From assembly GCA_030156255.1 (NCBI GenBank), contig JASGMV010000021.1, forward strand, positions 1 through 56,978: 56,978 nt of DNA, written 5' to 3'. Below are positions 7,216 through 16,145 of this stretch, one piece after another. The number at the start of each line of letters is the position of its first letter. The first letter of the stretch is position 1. Source of the stretch: Desulfovibrionales bacterium (GTDB taxonomy: Bacteria > Desulfobacterota > Desulfovibrionia > Desulfovibrionales > Desulfovibrionaceae). Both the position numbers and the translations under genes were made by a program. Below the pieces are notes generated by a model that made no database searches, was not told the DNA's origin, and worked only from the letters and a program-made list of their open reading frames with translations.

Positions 7216-8559
7216 GTGGATGGACTGTTGCGGCATGAGAGTGCTCTAACGGCTCCGGCGACCGAACCGTTTGACGCGGCCGCGGAAAACGGGGATGCTG
7301 GAACGCGCAATCTCGCGCCCGATAGTTACGCACTTGACGCAAGCGCCATGGAAACTCCCGTTCCCTACGAGCAGACCGCCTACCGCGACGCACTTCCGCC
7401 GGAAATTGCGGTGAAGCGGCTCGCGCAGCCCGGCCCGCCGCGACTCAACGTCATCGTCCCCCACCTCTATCGGGAGCACGCCTTCGGAGGCGTTCTTTCC
7501 GCCCTGGAGCTTGGCGGAGAGCTGGCCGGCGGATATCCCGAAGTCCGGTTCGTCTCCATGGCCGAAGCGCCGCCGGAGGAGCAGCGGATCGATCTGGCCG
7601 GGCTGGTCCGGGGCGAGGCCCGCAACAACGTTTCCATCGCCTCCACGGCGAACGCCCAACCGCTGTCCTGCCATGCGCGGGACATCCTGTTCTGCACCTA
7701 CTGGCCTTCGGTTTTGGCCTGGCGCCGCCAAGCGGCGCTCATGGAGCAGGCGGGGCTCGCTCCGAATCCCTTCTACTATTTTATTCAGGACTGGGAGCCC
7801 GGTTTCTATCCCCTGGGCGCCAAATACATGGCCGCCGAATCCACCTACGGGCACGGGGATTTCTGCTTCGCGATCTTCAACTCCAGGGAGCTGGCCCGAT
7901 TCTTCCAGCAAAGGAAATACCTCCTGCCCAAGGCCGCGGTCATCGCGCCGTCGCTCAACCCGGTGCTGCACAACGTGCTCAAGGCATGGGGCTTCACGCT
8001 GCCTCCCAAGCCGACGGAGAACGTCTCCATTCTAGTCTACGGCAGGCCCCGGCAACCCCGGAACTGCTTTCCGGTGATCCTGGAAGGCCTGGCCCGCTGG
8101 CTGAAGGAAGCGCCGCCGCAAGAGCGGCGAAATCTCCGCCTGCTCAGCGCCGGAGTGGCCCACGAGTCCATCGAACTGGCGCCGGGCGCCGTGCTGCGCA
8201 GCCTGGGCAAATTATCCCTGCCGGACTACGCCGCGGCGCTGGCCCAAAGCCACGTGGGCGTCTCGCTGATGGCCTCGCCCCACCCTTCCTATCCGCCGCT
8301 GGAGATGGCGGCGTTCGGGCTGGAGGTCGTCACCAACAACTTCCCCGGCAAGGACCTCTCGCAAAGCCACCCCCGCATCCGATCCATACCGGCGCCGGAG
8401 CCCGAGGCCCTGGCGCGGGCCGTGGGCCAAGCCGTGGAGTCGGCCAGAGCCAGGGCCGGACGGCCGGAGCAGGCGCAGCTCCCCGACGCCATGAGCCCGG
8501 ACCCGTGGAAAGCGAACATCCAAAAGGCCAGGATTCCCAGGTTGTCGCCCACGAGTTGA
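7216..8559 (+). CDS. Glycosyltransferase, GT4-like (WsaF-type)
   Basis: 447 residues. The core starts near residue 75 (PRLNVIVPHLYREHAFGG) and has a two-domain Rossmann pattern. The segment FIQDWEPGFYPLGAKYMAAE resembles the WsaF-type rhamnosyltransferase family, and the C-terminal domain has SLMASPHPSYPPLEMAAFG, the acidic E-x-A loop that contacts the nucleotide sugar in GT-B enzymes. Likely cytoplasmic, transferring a sugar to a surface polysaccharide; donor and acceptor unknown. The GTG start is weakly supported; an in-frame ATG near 7348 is an alternative. Residues 1-60 look non-conserved. No polysaccharide cluster surrounds it. Confidence 0.68.
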   Translation: MDGLLRHESALTAPATEPFDAAAENGDAGTRNLAPDSYALDASAMETPVPYEQTAYRDALPPEIAVKRLAQPGPPRLNVIVPHLYREHAFGGVLSALELGGELAGGYPEVRFVSMAEAPPEEQRIDLAGLVRGEARNNVSIASTANAQPLSCHARDILFCTYWPSVLAWRRQAALMEQAGLAPNPFYYFIQDWEPGFYPLGAKYMAAESTYGHGDFCFAIFNSRELARFFQQRKYLLPKAAVIAPSLNPVLHNVLKAWGFTLPPKPTENVSILVYGRPRQPRNCFPVILEGLARWLKEAPPQERRNLRLLSAGVAHESIELAPGAVLRSLGKLSLPDYAAALAQSHVGVSLMASPHPSYPPLEMAAFGLEVVTNNFPGKDLSQSHPRIRSIPAPEPEALARAVGQAVESARARAGRPEQAQLPDAMSPDPWKANIQKARIPRLSPTS

Positions 8560-8667
8560 GTCCCTGCGGGAAATCGGCGAGGGGCGTGTAAAATTTCCGG
8601 AATGAAGGCTTGACAGCCAGGGGCGGTTATGGCTATTGACTCTTTTCTCGCTTGAGGAGGAGACAAC

Positions 8668-8979
8668 ATGTACGCAATTATCGAGACTGGCGGCAAGCAA
8701 TATCGGGTCGAGGAAGGACGCTCCCTGAAGGTCGAGCTCCTGGAGGCCGAGGCCGGGGCCGCCGTGGATTTGGACAAGGTGCTGATGGTCAAGACCGTCG
8801 ACGGCGTCAAGCTCGGTGCTCCTTATATTGAAGGCGCCAAAATTTCCTGCGAGGTTCTGGAGCACGGCCGCGACAAGAAAGTTGTCGTCTTCCGCAAGCG
8901 CCGCCGCAAAGATTTCCAAAAGAAGCAAGGGCACCGTCAACACTTCACCCGGATCATGGTCAAATCGATCCAGGCTTAA
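8668..8979 (+). CDS. rplU: 50S ribosomal protein L21
   Basis: 103 residues, full length for L21, with the family's start MYAIIETGGKQYRVEEG and the basic C-terminal segment FRKRRRKDFQKKQGHRQHFT that binds 23S rRNA. A strong GAGGAGG ribosome binding site precedes the ATG. rpmA follows after 25 bases with its own GGAG, the usual L21-L27 operon. The 108 bases upstream (8560-8667) hold the leader; no clear hairpin was recognised there. The GTPase gene obg, often third in this operon, is absent here. Confidence 0.97.
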   Translation: MYAIIETGGKQYRVEEGRSLKVELLEAEAGAAVDLDKVLMVKTVDGVKLGAPYIEGAKISCEVLEHGRDKKVVVFRKRRRKDFQKKQGHRQHFTRIMVKSIQA

Positions 8980-9004
8980 GTCCAAGCCTTTGAAGGAGTA
9001 GGTC

Positions 9005-9268
9005 ATGGCTCATAAAAAAGCGGGCGGAAGCTCGAGAAACGGCAGAGACAGCGCGGGCCAACGCCGCGGCGTGAAACGTTTCGGCGGCCAGGAAGTGTTG
9101 GCCGGCAACATCCTTGTTCGCCAGCTGGGAACCAAAATCCATCCCGGCCACAACGTCGGCGTGGGCAAGGACTGGACCCTGTTCGCCCTGGTGGACGGCG
9201 TTGTGCAATATGAAAAATTTTGTCGCAACAAGAAGGTCAAGACCCGCGTTCACATCCTTCCGGCCTAG
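9005..9268 (+). CDS. rpmA: 50S ribosomal protein L27
   Basis: 87 residues starting [16 protein letters not shown], the conserved N-terminal tail of L27 that reaches the peptidyl-transferase centre, with no cleavable extension of the Firmicutes type. The [15 protein letters not shown] core is typical. It is translated from AAGGAG, is preceded by rplU and is closed by a strong intrinsic terminator 22 bases after the stop, so the two genes form a complete operon. Confidence 0.97.
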   Translation: MAHKKAGGSSRNGRDSAGQRRGVKRFGGQEVLAGNILVRQLGTKIHPGHNVGVGKDWTLFALVDGVVQYEKFCRNKKVKTRVHILPA

Positions 9269-9290
9269 CGCGAGTATGTTCGAATTCTTC

Positions 9291-9319
9291 AGCGGAGCCT
9301 TTCGGCTCCGCTTTTTTTT
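9291..9319 (+). terminator. Intrinsic terminator of rplU-rpmA
   Basis: A nine-base stem (agcggagcc/ggctccgct) with loop tttc is followed immediately by a run of T residues. Confidence 0.93.
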
Positions 9320-9549
9320 CGCCAAAACTCCGACGCCGCTTTTGATTGCGGACCAAAATGCTATTCATACAGGCATCCGGCTCAAGAGGGGCTTCTCATT
9401 CTCGGTTTATTCATGTACAGGTCTGGCTAAAATGAAGAATGCTGTGTCGTTGTGGGTGCAGCTCAAGAGCAGTGGAACGAGGTCGCCGGCCCGGTACGGG
9501 GAACGCGGCAAAGCCTGAAACATGCGATTTGATGCGAAGGAGGGAGGAT

Positions 9550-10815
9550 ATGCGCTTGGCATCCTCGTGGGACTGGGAGCCCGGCCAACGGGTCGTCCTG
9601 GAATCTACCAAGTGCTCGGAAGAGCACGAATGGCAGGAGGAGTTTTACGCCTCTCCTGATGGCGAACGACTGGCTTGCGTGGTCAGGCTCAGTGATTTCG
9701 AGTCCGGCGTGTGGGTCAACGGAGAAGTATGGGAAAGCCGGTTCGACCGTGTCTGGTATCCCCGGTTCGGCCCTGACAACCGCCTGACCGTGCTAGCCCA
9801 GGCCGAAATGGACTGGACCGTGGCCACGGAAGATGCGGCCTGGGAGGACTCCTACACCTACGTTTGGGGCACCCGGTTCAGCGAAGACGGCGCCCATGTC
9901 GCCGTCTCCGTGCAGCAAGACGGCGCGTACGGCATGATCGTCGACGGCAAGATTTGGGATACGCTCTACGAAAACGCCAACAACTTCACGCTGAGCCCGG
10001 ACGGCTCCCGGAGCGCCGCCGCCGTGCAGGCGATCCCCATGGGGCAGGCCGAGGTCGCCAAATTCAAGGCCGGCGTCTTCACCGTGGCCGTGGACGGGCA
10101 GGCCTGGGACAAAATCGTCATGAACGCCTGGACTCCGGTGTTCAGCAAGGACGCCCGCAAAGTGGCCGCCCAAATACGACTCACCCACTTCGACTACGCC
10201 ATCGCCGTGGACGGCGGATTGTGGCCGGACACGTACCAAATGGTCTGGGAGCCCGTCTTCAATCCGGCGAACGGCCAGCTCGCCGCCCCGGTCAAGGCCG
10301 GCGGAGCGTGGGGCGTCGCCATCGACGGCCTCATGGCCTGGAAGCCCAGATTTTTCCAATGTTGGCAGCCCGTATTCAGCCGCAACGGCCAGCGCCTGGC
10401 CGCCATCGTGGCCCCCGAGTACGGAGAGTTCACCGTGGCCATCGACGGCCAGCCTTGGTCCTGGACGTACCCCGTGATCGACCAAGTGGTCCTGAGCGAC
10501 GACGGCTCCTGCGCCGCCGCGCGCGCCAAGGACAACGACGAAAAGTGGACCATCATCAAGGACGGCAAGCCTTGGGAGCGCACCTACGATATGGTCTTCA
10601 GCCCGGCCATCAGCCCGGATGGAGCCTTCGCCGCAGCGAAGGTGGAAAAGAAGGGACAGCACCGCATCGCGGTCAACGGCCATGAACTCGAAACGGTCTT
10701 CGACCAGGCATGGGACCCCGTCTTCAATCCCGAGGGCGACAAGATCCTTGTCCGCGGCCTGTCCCAGGGCAAGTTCCTGCGCGCGGTCGTCCCGGTCGAA
10801 CAGTACCGCTACTAG
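9550..10815 (+). CDS. tmcD: TmcD, Trp-rich cytoplasmic subunit of the Tmc complex
   Basis: 421 residues with no signal peptide or membrane segment. It is built of beta-propeller-like repeats of the pattern DGxxW...W.P.FS.DG, and is very rich in Trp, as described for TmcD of the Tmc respiratory complex. It lies 17 bases upstream of tmcC in one operon. The ATG at 9550 follows a near-perfect GGAGGGAGG site; the frame is open further upstream but without such a site. The biochemical role of TmcD is not established; a scaffold on the cytoplasmic face is plausible. A terminator separates it from rpmA, so the operon promoter lies in 9320-9549, where I found no strong consensus. Confidence 0.8.
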   Translation: MRLASSWDWEPGQRVVLESTKCSEEHEWQEEFYASPDGERLACVVRLSDFESGVWVNGEVWESRFDRVWYPRFGPDNRLTVLAQAEMDWTVATEDAAWEDSYTYVWGTRFSEDGAHVAVSVQQDGAYGMIVDGKIWDTLYENANNFTLSPDGSRSAAAVQAIPMGQAEVAKFKAGVFTVAVDGQAWDKIVMNAWTPVFSKDARKVAAQIRLTHFDYAIAVDGGLWPDTYQMVWEPVFNPANGQLAAPVKAGGAWGVAIDGLMAWKPRFFQCWQPVFSRNGQRLAAIVAPEYGEFTVAIDGQPWSWTYPVIDQVVLSDDGSCAAARAKDNDEKWTIIKDGKPWERTYDMVFSPAISPDGAFAAAKVEKKGQHRIAVNGHELETVFDQAWDPVFNPEGDKILVRGLSQGKFLRAVVPVEQYRY

Positions 10816-10832
10816 GCAAAGGGGGATTCGCC

Positions 10833-11492
10833 ATGAACGCAGCCTATGAATTTGTCGTCGGCCCCCTGGCCTGGATCGCTGGGGCCATTTTCGTGCTCGG
10901 GTCCATCTACAGGTTGGTCTCGATGTACGCTCTGGCCGTGAAAAAGGACTATTCGTCGCTTCCCTACATGGATCTGAAATATTCGCTCCGGTCCATCATC
11001 CACTGGCTCAATCCCTTCGGCACGGCCGGATGGAAAGCCAGCCCGTGGACCGCGGCGGTCACCTTCATCTTCCACATCTGCCTGATCATCACGCCGCTGT
11101 TCCTGCTGGGGCACGCCGTGCTGCTGGAGACCTTCCACGGAATCGAGTGGCCGACCATCTCCGATGGATTGGCCGACGGGCTCACCATGCTGGTCATCGC
11201 CGGCTGCATCTTCTTCATCATCCGTCGGGCCACCGTCGACAAACTCAAGTACATCACCTCGGGCATGGACTGGTTCGTCATCTTTCTGGTCCTCGCCACG
11301 TTCTTGACGGGCTTTGCGGCGTACCACCAATGGCTCAATTACCAGTTCATACTCATTCTTCACATCCTCGCCGGTGAGGCCATGCTGGCCAGCATCCCCT
11401 TCACCAGGCTCAGCCACATGATCTTCTGGGTCTTCATCAGGGGGTACATGGGCTCCGAGTTCGGCAAGGTGCGGCACGCCAAGGATTGGTAA
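10833..11492 (+). CDS. tmcC: TmcC, membrane cytochrome b subunit
   Basis: 219 residues resembling the gamma subunit of respiratory nitrate reductases. About five hydrophobic segments are visible (starting near residues 10, 70, 115, 150 and 170), with His residues in the helices (FHICLIITPLFLLGH, HQWLNYQFILILHILAG) suited to haem b ligation. In Tmc complexes this subunit carries electrons across the inner membrane between the periplasmic cytochrome c3 and the cytoplasmic iron-sulfur subunit, with menaquinone exchange possible. It sits between tmcD and tmcB with short gaps. The ATG follows AAAGGGGG. Confidence 0.88.
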   Translation: MNAAYEFVVGPLAWIAGAIFVLGSIYRLVSMYALAVKKDYSSLPYMDLKYSLRSIIHWLNPFGTAGWKASPWTAAVTFIFHICLIITPLFLLGHAVLLETFHGIEWPTISDGLADGLTMLVIAGCIFFIIRRATVDKLKYITSGMDWFVIFLVLATFLTGFAAYHQWLNYQFILILHILAGEAMLASIPFTRLSHMIFWVFIRGYMGSEFGKVRHAKDW

Positions 11493-11508
11493 GATTAAGG
11501 AGACCCCG

Positions 11509-12840
11509 ATGAGTATTCCAGGCATCAGAGACAGAAAAATAGAGGATGTCGGTCTTCAAGCGGGCGTGGACCGCTTGACCGAGGACCAGATTCAAAAAAC
11601 GATCAAAAAGGTGCTCAAAGGCGAAACCGGCGCCAAGCTCAAGCTTTACGCCGAGACCTGCATGCGTTGCGGGCTTTGCGCCGAAGGGTGCCACTACTAC
11701 ATGTCCCACGACAAGGACCCCAGCTACGCCCCGGTCAGCAAGGTCCGCCAAACCATGTGGGAAATCCTGCGCCACAACGGCAAGGTAAGCCCCGAGTTCA
11801 TTTACGGCTGCGCCCAGATCGCCTACACCGAATGCAACATGTGTAAGCGGTGCGCGCACTATTGCCCGCTGGGCATCGACATCGGATACATCATCTCCGT
11901 GGTCCGGCGCATCTGCCACAAACTCGGTGTGGTGCCTCTCTACATCCAGGACACCGCCCACAGCCACTCCGCCACCATGAACCAGATGTGGGTCAAGGAC
12001 GACGAGTGGCCGGACGCCCTGCAATGGCAGGAGGACGAAGCCCGCGACGAGATTCCCAACCTGCGTATCCCGTTGGAGGTCGAAGGCGCGGATATCTTCT
12101 ATTCGGTCATCGGACCCGAGCCCAAATTCCGCACCCAGCTCATCTACCAGGCCGCGGTGCTCATGAACGAGACCGGGCAGAGCTGGACCATGCCCGCCAC
12201 CCCGGGCTGGGACAACTCGGACATGGCCATGTACACCGGCGACTACGAAGTCATGGGCCGCATCAAGCGCGCCCACTTCGACACCGCCATGCGCCTCAAG
12301 GTCAAACGCATCGTGATGGGCGAATGCGGCCACGCCTTCCGCTCCATCTACGACATGGGCAACCGCTGGCTCGGCTGGAAGATGCATCCCGTCCGGGTCA
12401 TGCACGCCATCGAGTTCTACCACGAGCTGTTGGAGAAAGGGCAGCTCAAGATCGCCAAGACCTTCGACACCCCGGTTACCTTGCACGACCCGTGCAACAT
12501 CATCCGCGGCCGGGGGCTCATGGACCAGGCGCGCGAGGTGGTCAAGGCCTTCTGCCCCAACTTCGTGGAAATGACCCCCAACCGCGAGCACAACTATTGC
12601 TGCTGCGCGGGCGGCGGCGTCATCAACTGCGGGCCTCCGTTCAAGAACGTCCGCGTCGAGGGCAACAAAGTCAAAGCCGAGCAGCTCATACGGACCGGGG
12701 TCCCGGTTGTCATCGCCCCGTGCCACAACTGCCACGGCGGGCTGGAGGACATCATCCACGCCTACAAGACGGGACAAGAGCTCAAGTTCCTCATCGATAT
12801 CATTTACGAATGCATGGAGAAGCCCGACGCCGTTGAATAA
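11509..12840 (+). CDS. tmcB: TmcB, HdrD-like iron-sulfur subunit
   Basis: 443 residues, cytoplasmic. Two [4Fe-4S] ferredoxin motifs are visible, CMRCGLCAEGC at 51-61 and CNMCKRCAHYC near 107-117. The C-terminal half carries CCG-domain Cys motifs (HDPCN; YCCCAGGGV; APCHNCHGG), which in HdrB/HdrD ligate a non-cubane [4Fe-4S] cluster used in disulfide chemistry. In Tmc and DsrK relatives this points to a cytoplasmic thiol/disulfide partner such as DsrC; that link is inference here. It follows tmcC by 16 bases with an AAGGAG site. Confidence 0.92.
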   Translation: MSIPGIRDRKIEDVGLQAGVDRLTEDQIQKTIKKVLKGETGAKLKLYAETCMRCGLCAEGCHYYMSHDKDPSYAPVSKVRQTMWEILRHNGKVSPEFIYGCAQIAYTECNMCKRCAHYCPLGIDIGYIISVVRRICHKLGVVPLYIQDTAHSHSATMNQMWVKDDEWPDALQWQEDEARDEIPNLRIPLEVEGADIFYSVIGPEPKFRTQLIYQAAVLMNETGQSWTMPATPGWDNSDMAMYTGDYEVMGRIKRAHFDTAMRLKVKRIVMGECGHAFRSIYDMGNRWLGWKMHPVRVMHAIEFYHELLEKGQLKIAKTFDTPVTLHDPCNIIRGRGLMDQAREVVKAFCPNFVEMTPNREHNYCCCAGGGVINCGPPFKNVRVEGNKVKAEQLIRTGVPVVIAPCHNCHGGLEDIIHAYKTGQELKFLIDIIYECMEKPDAVE

Positions 12841-12869
12841 GGCGCGAACCAGCATCAAGGAGCATTAGG

Positions 12870-13250
12870 ATGAAAAAACAACTGAGCGTCATACTCCTGC
12901 TGGCCGCGGCGGTGCTGCTTTACCTTGCTCCGGCCTACTCCCAGGAGGACATGACCCAACTGCTTGACCCCGCGTTCACGACGCATCAACGTCCCGCCGC
13001 CGTGTTCAACCACGACGGGCATAACGAAAAAGCGGAAATCGAGGATTGCAGCGTTTGCCACCACGTGTACGAAGGCGAACGCAAAGTCATGGACGACTCG
13101 TCCGAAGGCACGCCCTGTTCCGAGTGCCACGCGGTAGACGCCGAAGAGGGCACGCCCCTGCGCATGGCCTACCACCGGATGTGCACCGACTGCCACACCG
13201 CCAAGGGCAAAGGCCCCGTGACCTGCGGCGAGTGCCACGTCGACAAGTAG
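12870..13250 (+). CDS. tmcA: TmcA, periplasmic type II tetraheme cytochrome c3
   Basis: 126 residues with a cleavable signal peptide ending near AYS (residue 24). Four c-type haem motifs are visible: CSVCH (60-64), CSECH (83-87), CTDCH (105-109) and CGECH (119-123), giving a tetraheme cytochrome c3. The mature protein has many Asp/Glu, as expected for the acidic type II c3 that takes electrons from type I c3 and periplasmic hydrogenase and passes them to TmcC. It is the last gene of the operon, after tmcB, preceded by AAGGAG and followed by a strong terminator. Confidence 0.95.
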   Translation: MKKQLSVILLLAAAVLLYLAPAYSQEDMTQLLDPAFTTHQRPAAVFNHDGHNEKAEIEDCSVCHHVYEGERKVMDDSSEGTPCSECHAVDAEEGTPLRMAYHRMCTDCHTAKGKGPVTCGECHVDK

Positions 13251-13275
13251 CGACCTCCCACCGCGAACGAACAAA

Positions 13276-13309
13276 ACGGCCGGCGAAGATTCGCCGGCCG
13301 TTTTTTTTT
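13276..13309 (+). terminator. Intrinsic terminator of the tmc operon
   Basis: An 11-bp stem (acggccggcga/tcgccggccgt) with a four-base loop is followed by nine T residues. Confidence 0.96.
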
Positions 13310-13618
13310 GGCGCGTTCAACGCGCACAGCTCCTCCGCCGGACCTAAAGAAATGCTGATGCGATCGAAGGCGCCGGTGTAACATAAGCTTTGGGCAACAA
13401 AATTACTCCATTCTATGGATGCATTTCCGGATCGTTACGCCCCTGTGGCAATGTAATCTAAACACCTTGTGTTCCGATTATCTTTCCAGTAAGGCTCTTT
13501 CCTTGACAGCTATACTCTGACGCTTGTTCATCGGGGCTCTGGCGACAAGGCCGCACGGAGGCCGTCGGGCAGGATGAGTTTCAACACGCATTAATCTTTT
13601 CTTCTCTGGGAGGGCTCC
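13310..13618 (+). promoter_or_regulatory. Upstream region of the envelope lipoprotein cluster
   Basis: This gap must contain the promoter for the eight-gene cluster that begins at 13619. A TTGACA hexamer lies at about 13504, but the hexamer 17 bases on (gttcat) is a poor -10. TATACT nearby lacks a matching -35. The last bases carry GGGAGGG, the ribosome binding site for the first gene. No repeat or RNA gene was seen. Confidence 0.4.
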
Positions 13619-14206
13619 ATGAAACGTTGGGTGCTCGTCGCGCTGCTAGGGCTGGCCCTATGCGGATGCGCCGCAGGAAAAACGAGTCGCGTCGATCTGG
13701 ATGCGGAATTAGTGGATGACGCTTACGCGACTTCCGTACAAGACTATCGGACCGTGGCTGACCAAATGGCTAGGTCGCTGCTGCAGCTTTCTTTCATCCA
13801 CAAGGCCGAACACCCACCAACCATCGCCTTTATATCGGTGGAGAATCGATCCACCCGGTATATCGACACCAAAGCCTTCCAGGAAAAAATCCGCACCCTG
13901 CTCATGAAAAACTGCCGGGGCAAGATCTACTTCCTGGACCGTGACGCTCTCGCAGCCATCCTCAAGGAGCGCAAGATCAAGTCCAAGGGGCAGGCCACGG
14001 CGTCCGCGAAATCGCAAGGGAAAATCCTCGGGGCCGACTATTTCCTGACCGGCTCCATCAGCTCCATCAACAGAGTCGGCGGCACGGGAAGCACGGAATA
14101 CCTTCGCTACTCGTTCCGTCTCACGGACGCGGACAACTCCCTGATCGTCTGGGAGGACGAATACGAGACCCGCTACCACAAGCAAAAAGCCTGGTCCGAC
14201 CAGTAA
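13619..14206 (+). CDS. LpoB-like lipoprotein (penicillin-binding protein activator family)
   Basis: 195 residues with a lipoprotein signal (LCGC, Cys17). The body, from PPTIAFISVENRSTRYIDTKAF through the GADYFLTGSIS segment to VWEDEYE, matches the LpoB/CsgG-like alpha/beta fold. In enterobacteria LpoB is an outer-membrane lipoprotein that stimulates the peptidoglycan synthase PBP1b. No PBP gene is nearby, so here it may serve another envelope complex; the CsgG-like gene at 17080 has a related fold. First gene of the cluster, with GGGAGGG before the ATG. Confidence 0.78.
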   Translation: MKRWVLVALLGLALCGCAAGKTSRVDLDAELVDDAYATSVQDYRTVADQMARSLLQLSFIHKAEHPPTIAFISVENRSTRYIDTKAFQEKIRTLLMKNCRGKIYFLDRDALAAILKERKIKSKGQATASAKSQGKILGADYFLTGSISSINRVGGTGSTEYLRYSFRLTDADNSLIVWEDEYETRYHKQKAWSDQ

Positions 14207-14224
14207 CCTAGCGGAGGCATAGCC

Positions 14225-16129
14225 ATGCGGCCATCAAGCCGTTCCCTTGCGTTCATCCTGTGCTTGGTTCTGGGGGCCGTTGTATCCACGGCCTGCGTGC
14301 AACCCAAAAGACTCAACCCCGACGACTTCAAAATATCGCAGGCCAGAAAGCCCCTGCCAAACCCCTACGGTGTGCAGGCTGCGATAAACTATGACGATAT
14401 CCCCAACAACAGCAACGCCGTGGCTTACGATCAGAAGCTGGTGGATACGCTGAAAAAAGACGGCTCGCTGTGGCCTGCGCCCCCCCCCTACATCATGCGC
14501 GACGCCGTAGGCTCGGCGGCGGCCCAGGATATTCTGGAGGCCAACAGCCTGTCTTTCTCCCTGCAAGCCCGAAACAAGGACGACCACAGCTTCGTCCTGC
14601 CCCTGCTCAACAGGGCCATGTTGTACATCGACACCGGGGACTACATGCGCGCCTTCAAGCTGTTGCTCACCGCCAAGACGGTCATGGACTCCGTGGAGCA
14701 ATCCGGAGGCGAACTCAGCGCGGAGCAGGGCAAGATATTCAAGGGAGAGTATTACGAGAAATCCCTGGCTTGCTTTTATATGGGCTTTCTCCTCTATTTG
14801 AAGGGCGACTATCAAAACGCCCGAGCCATGTTCATGAGCTCCCTGGAGGTTGACCGCGAAGGCTTGCCCAGCGAAGAGGAAATCCAGGAATACATCGAGG
14901 ACAACGCAAAGGCGTCCACCAAATCCGCGGCGGAGCTTCTGGCGATCTACGAGTCCCTGGGAGACGACAACCGCATCGCCCACTACATGCTGGCGAGGAC
15001 CCTGGTGAAGCTCGACGACCAGGAAAACGCGGAGGTTTCCCTTAAAAAGACCGAACGTTGGAACTCCGTGCCCGAGCATCTGGTGGACAAGGCCTGCGGG
15101 AGCAGCGCGCAACTGACCAAGCTCATGGACCAGCCCCCTCACGGCGAGAACGATCTCGACAAGATGGAAAAAATCGAAAGCGACAATTTGCTGGTCCTCG
15201 TGGAGATGGGGTTCGCGCCGAAGAAAGTCGCCGAGGGCGCCGAAGGCAGCCAAGACTCCTTGGCTCCGAGAAACTATCCGGAGCGCCAAGCCGAGGTCTA
15301 CGTGGACGGACAATTCATCGGCCAAACCTATCCGCTCTTGAGCATGCTGCATCAGGCTGCGGGCTCTCCCCGGAGCATCAAGGACAACGTTCAGACCGGC
15401 AAGGGAGTCGGTAAAACGGCTCTGGTGACGGCGACGAATTTCATTCCCATTTTCGGGGGGTTGATCTCGAGCACCATCAAGGACGCTTGGAGCGTGGTGG
15501 CCGACACCCGCCGCTGGGGCACGGCCCCCGGCGAAATCCAGGTCTTTTCCGGACACGTGACTCCGGGACTGCACACGGTGACCGTGCTCTTCTACGACAG
15601 AGCCGGCAACCCGCTGCCCCACTATGAACAAACCCACTACTACGTTCCCACCAGGAACGGCGGCGATCCCACCGTGCTCATCACCCGCGCTTTGCGCGAC
15701 AGGGGGAACGCCATCAACAGTTTCTATTGCTCGAAAGTTCTTTCCTACGACGCCAAAGGCGAAACGTTGCGGTTCAGGTCCTCCGACCTCATGCCGGAAG
15801 TCGGCGCCAAGCTTTCCGTGATCACCATTGAATTCGACGATCCGACTGTCACCCAACGGTTCATTGACACCGGCTACATCGTCCAGAATCCGTACATAGG
15901 CCCCGACGAAAACGCTCAAAAGCAGCGCATGGCTTCCTCCTTCCCCAACATGCGCATCAAGAAGGTGGCGGTCGCCAAGGTGGTGGACGGCGGGTTAAAC
16001 GCGGACTGCAAGCTGGTCCAGGGACAACTGGAGAAAGGCCAGACCTATTTCGTCACCAGCTACGACTTCCCGTTCAACGACGTCACGGAAGTCTCCAACC
16101 ACTACTTCGTCCGCAAACAGGATCACTAA
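14225..16129 (+). CDS. Large TPR-like lipoprotein, COG3014-like
   Basis: 634 residues with a lipoprotein signal (VSTAC, Cys24). Residues 110-290 contain helical repeats of tetratricopeptide character (NRAMLYIDTGDYMRAFKLL; YMGFLLYLKGDYQNARAMF). Later come NLLVLVEMGFAPKK and a beta-rich C-terminal half. The layout resembles the uncharacterised COG3014 lipoproteins, which occur with LpoB- and YcfL-like genes in some Gammaproteobacteria; that comparison is from memory. A tract of eight C residues lies in the coding region near 14480. It follows the LpoB-like gene by 18 bases. Likely an envelope scaffold. Confidence 0.65.
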   Translation: MRPSSRSLAFILCLVLGAVVSTACVQPKRLNPDDFKISQARKPLPNPYGVQAAINYDDIPNNSNAVAYDQKLVDTLKKDGSLWPAPPPYIMRDAVGSAAAQDILEANSLSFSLQARNKDDHSFVLPLLNRAMLYIDTGDYMRAFKLLLTAKTVMDSVEQSGGELSAEQGKIFKGEYYEKSLACFYMGFLLYLKGDYQNARAMFMSSLEVDREGLPSEEEIQEYIEDNAKASTKSAAELLAIYESLGDDNRIAHYMLARTLVKLDDQENAEVSLKKTERWNSVPEHLVDKACGSSAQLTKLMDQPPHGENDLDKMEKIESDNLLVLVEMGFAPKKVAEGAEGSQDSLAPRNYPERQAEVYVDGQFIGQTYPLLSMLHQAAGSPRSIKDNVQTGKGVGKTALVTATNFIPIFGGLISSTIKDAWSVVADTRRWGTAPGEIQVFSGHVTPGLHTVTVLFYDRAGNPLPHYEQTHYYVPTRNGGDPTVLITRALRDRGNAINSFYCSKVLSYDAKGETLRFRSSDLMPEVGAKLSVITIEFDDPTVTQRFIDTGYIVQNPYIGPDENAQKQRMASSFPNMRIKKVAVAKVVDGGLNADCKLVQGQLEKGQTYFVTSYDFPFNDVTEVSNHYFVRKQDH

Positions 16130-16145
16130 AGCAGGAGCGCACATC

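Noticed and set aside
9439-9549. Longer start for TmcD at 9439
   Set aside because: The upstream residues are Arg/Cys-rich and unlike the repeats, and 9550 has a far better ribosome binding site.
14479-14486. Tract of eight C residues inside the COG3014-like gene as a phase-variation switch
   Set aside because: The frame is intact and a single short tract without variants or similar tracts in neighbouring genes does not support phase variation.
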